From positions 1 to 7,155 of the forward strand of contig CAJBPC010000569.1 in the NCBI GenBank assembly GCA_903957405.1: 7,155 bases of DNA. The letters run 5' to 3'. A program made the translations under genes and the position numbers. The notes under the pieces are model-generated. The model saw nothing but the letters and a program-made list of their open reading frames with translations, ran no database searches and was not told the DNA's origin. Numbering within the stretch: the stretch's first letter is position 1; every line of letters begins with the position of its first letter. Positions 7,003 through 7,155 of the stretch are shown here, in pieces. This DNA is from an uncultured bacterium (GTDB lineage: Bacteria; Bacteroidota; Bacteroidia; Chitinophagales; Chitinophagaceae).

Positions 7003-7155
7003 ATGATTCACACCATGACTAACCCGGAACACCTTTCCTCCAATTTTCAGGTACTCGACGATTATTACGGCTATATCTCCGAATACAGATTGTATTTCGC
7101 CTACTTCCAATGCCTGCCCTCCGTGATAGAGGTAGAAGGCACACGCTCAGACGCA
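7003..7155 (+). CDS. Partial gene of unknown function, cut by the window end
   Basis: An open frame of 51 codons runs from the ATG at 7003 to the last base of the window with no stop. A TAA lies immediately upstream in frame, so the start must be 7003 or the second ATG at 7015. The visible N-terminus begins MIHTMTNPEHLSS and is followed by an aromatic-rich stretch with several Tyr and Phe residues (about residues 20-34). There is no signal peptide or known motif in what can be seen, so I do not recognise the family. An exact TAnnTTTG element about 60 bases upstream supports a real gene start. An open minus-strand frame over the same bases has no motif either, so strand choice rests mainly on the promoter-like element. 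Confidence 0.5.
   Translation, partial: MIHTMTNPEHLSSNFQVLDDYYGYISEYRLYFAYFQCLPSVIEVEGTRSDA

Noticed and set aside
6793..7110. 105-codon minus-strand frame upstream of gluQ
   Set aside because: No motif, and it overlaps both the candidate promoter and the plus-strand partial gene.

Overview
The window (about 7.2 kb) reads as chromosomal DNA from a free-living or gut-type member of the Bacteroidota with moderate GC (roughly half G+C in most genes, counted by hand on a few 60-base rows). The grounds are protein character (RluF, a GluQ-type synthetase and RR-signal Gfo/Idh/MocA and enolase-superfamily enzymes of a kind common in that phylum), weak or absent Shine-Dalgarno sequences, and TAnnTTT-type -7 elements at two gene starts. 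No genus can be named from the sequence.

Layout: (1) 12-43, a minus-strand terminator hairpin; (2) 101-1423, minus strand, a D-galactonate-dehydratase-like enolase-superfamily enzyme with an RR-type export signal; (3) 1424-1836, a divergent intergenic region with a candidate promoter for gene 2; (4) 1837-2574, plus strand, rluF, a 23S rRNA pseudouridine synthase; (5) 2800-3945, plus strand, a secreted GH10 endo-1,4-beta-xylanase; (6) 4136-5614, plus strand, an RR-signal Gfo/Idh/MocA oxidoreductase, followed by a strong intrinsic terminator at 5650-5680; (7) 5836-6789, minus strand, gluQ, glutamyl-Q tRNA(Asp) synthetase, convergent with gene 6; (8) from 7003 to the window edge, plus strand, the 5' end of an unrecognised gene.

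The genes fall into two groups. Two are housekeeping RNA-modification enzymes (rluF, gluQ). Three are exported carbohydrate enzymes: the xylanase cuts xylan, the Gfo/Idh/MocA protein probably oxidises or reduces a sugar or glycoside, and the dehydratase-like protein probably acts on a sugar acid. Both of the latter carry twin-arginine-type leaders, which fits folded export to the periplasm. The carbohydrate genes are not one tight operon: gene 2 points the other way and is separated from the xylanase by rluF, and the xylanase and oxidoreductase are 190 bp apart. No SusC/SusD pair, transporter, regulator, mobile element, CRISPR array or RNA gene was seen. I found no clear new system; the best leads are the exported redox/dehydratase pair, an apparent extra loop and a GC step in the dehydratase gene, and a three-arm repeat around the xylanase stop codon.
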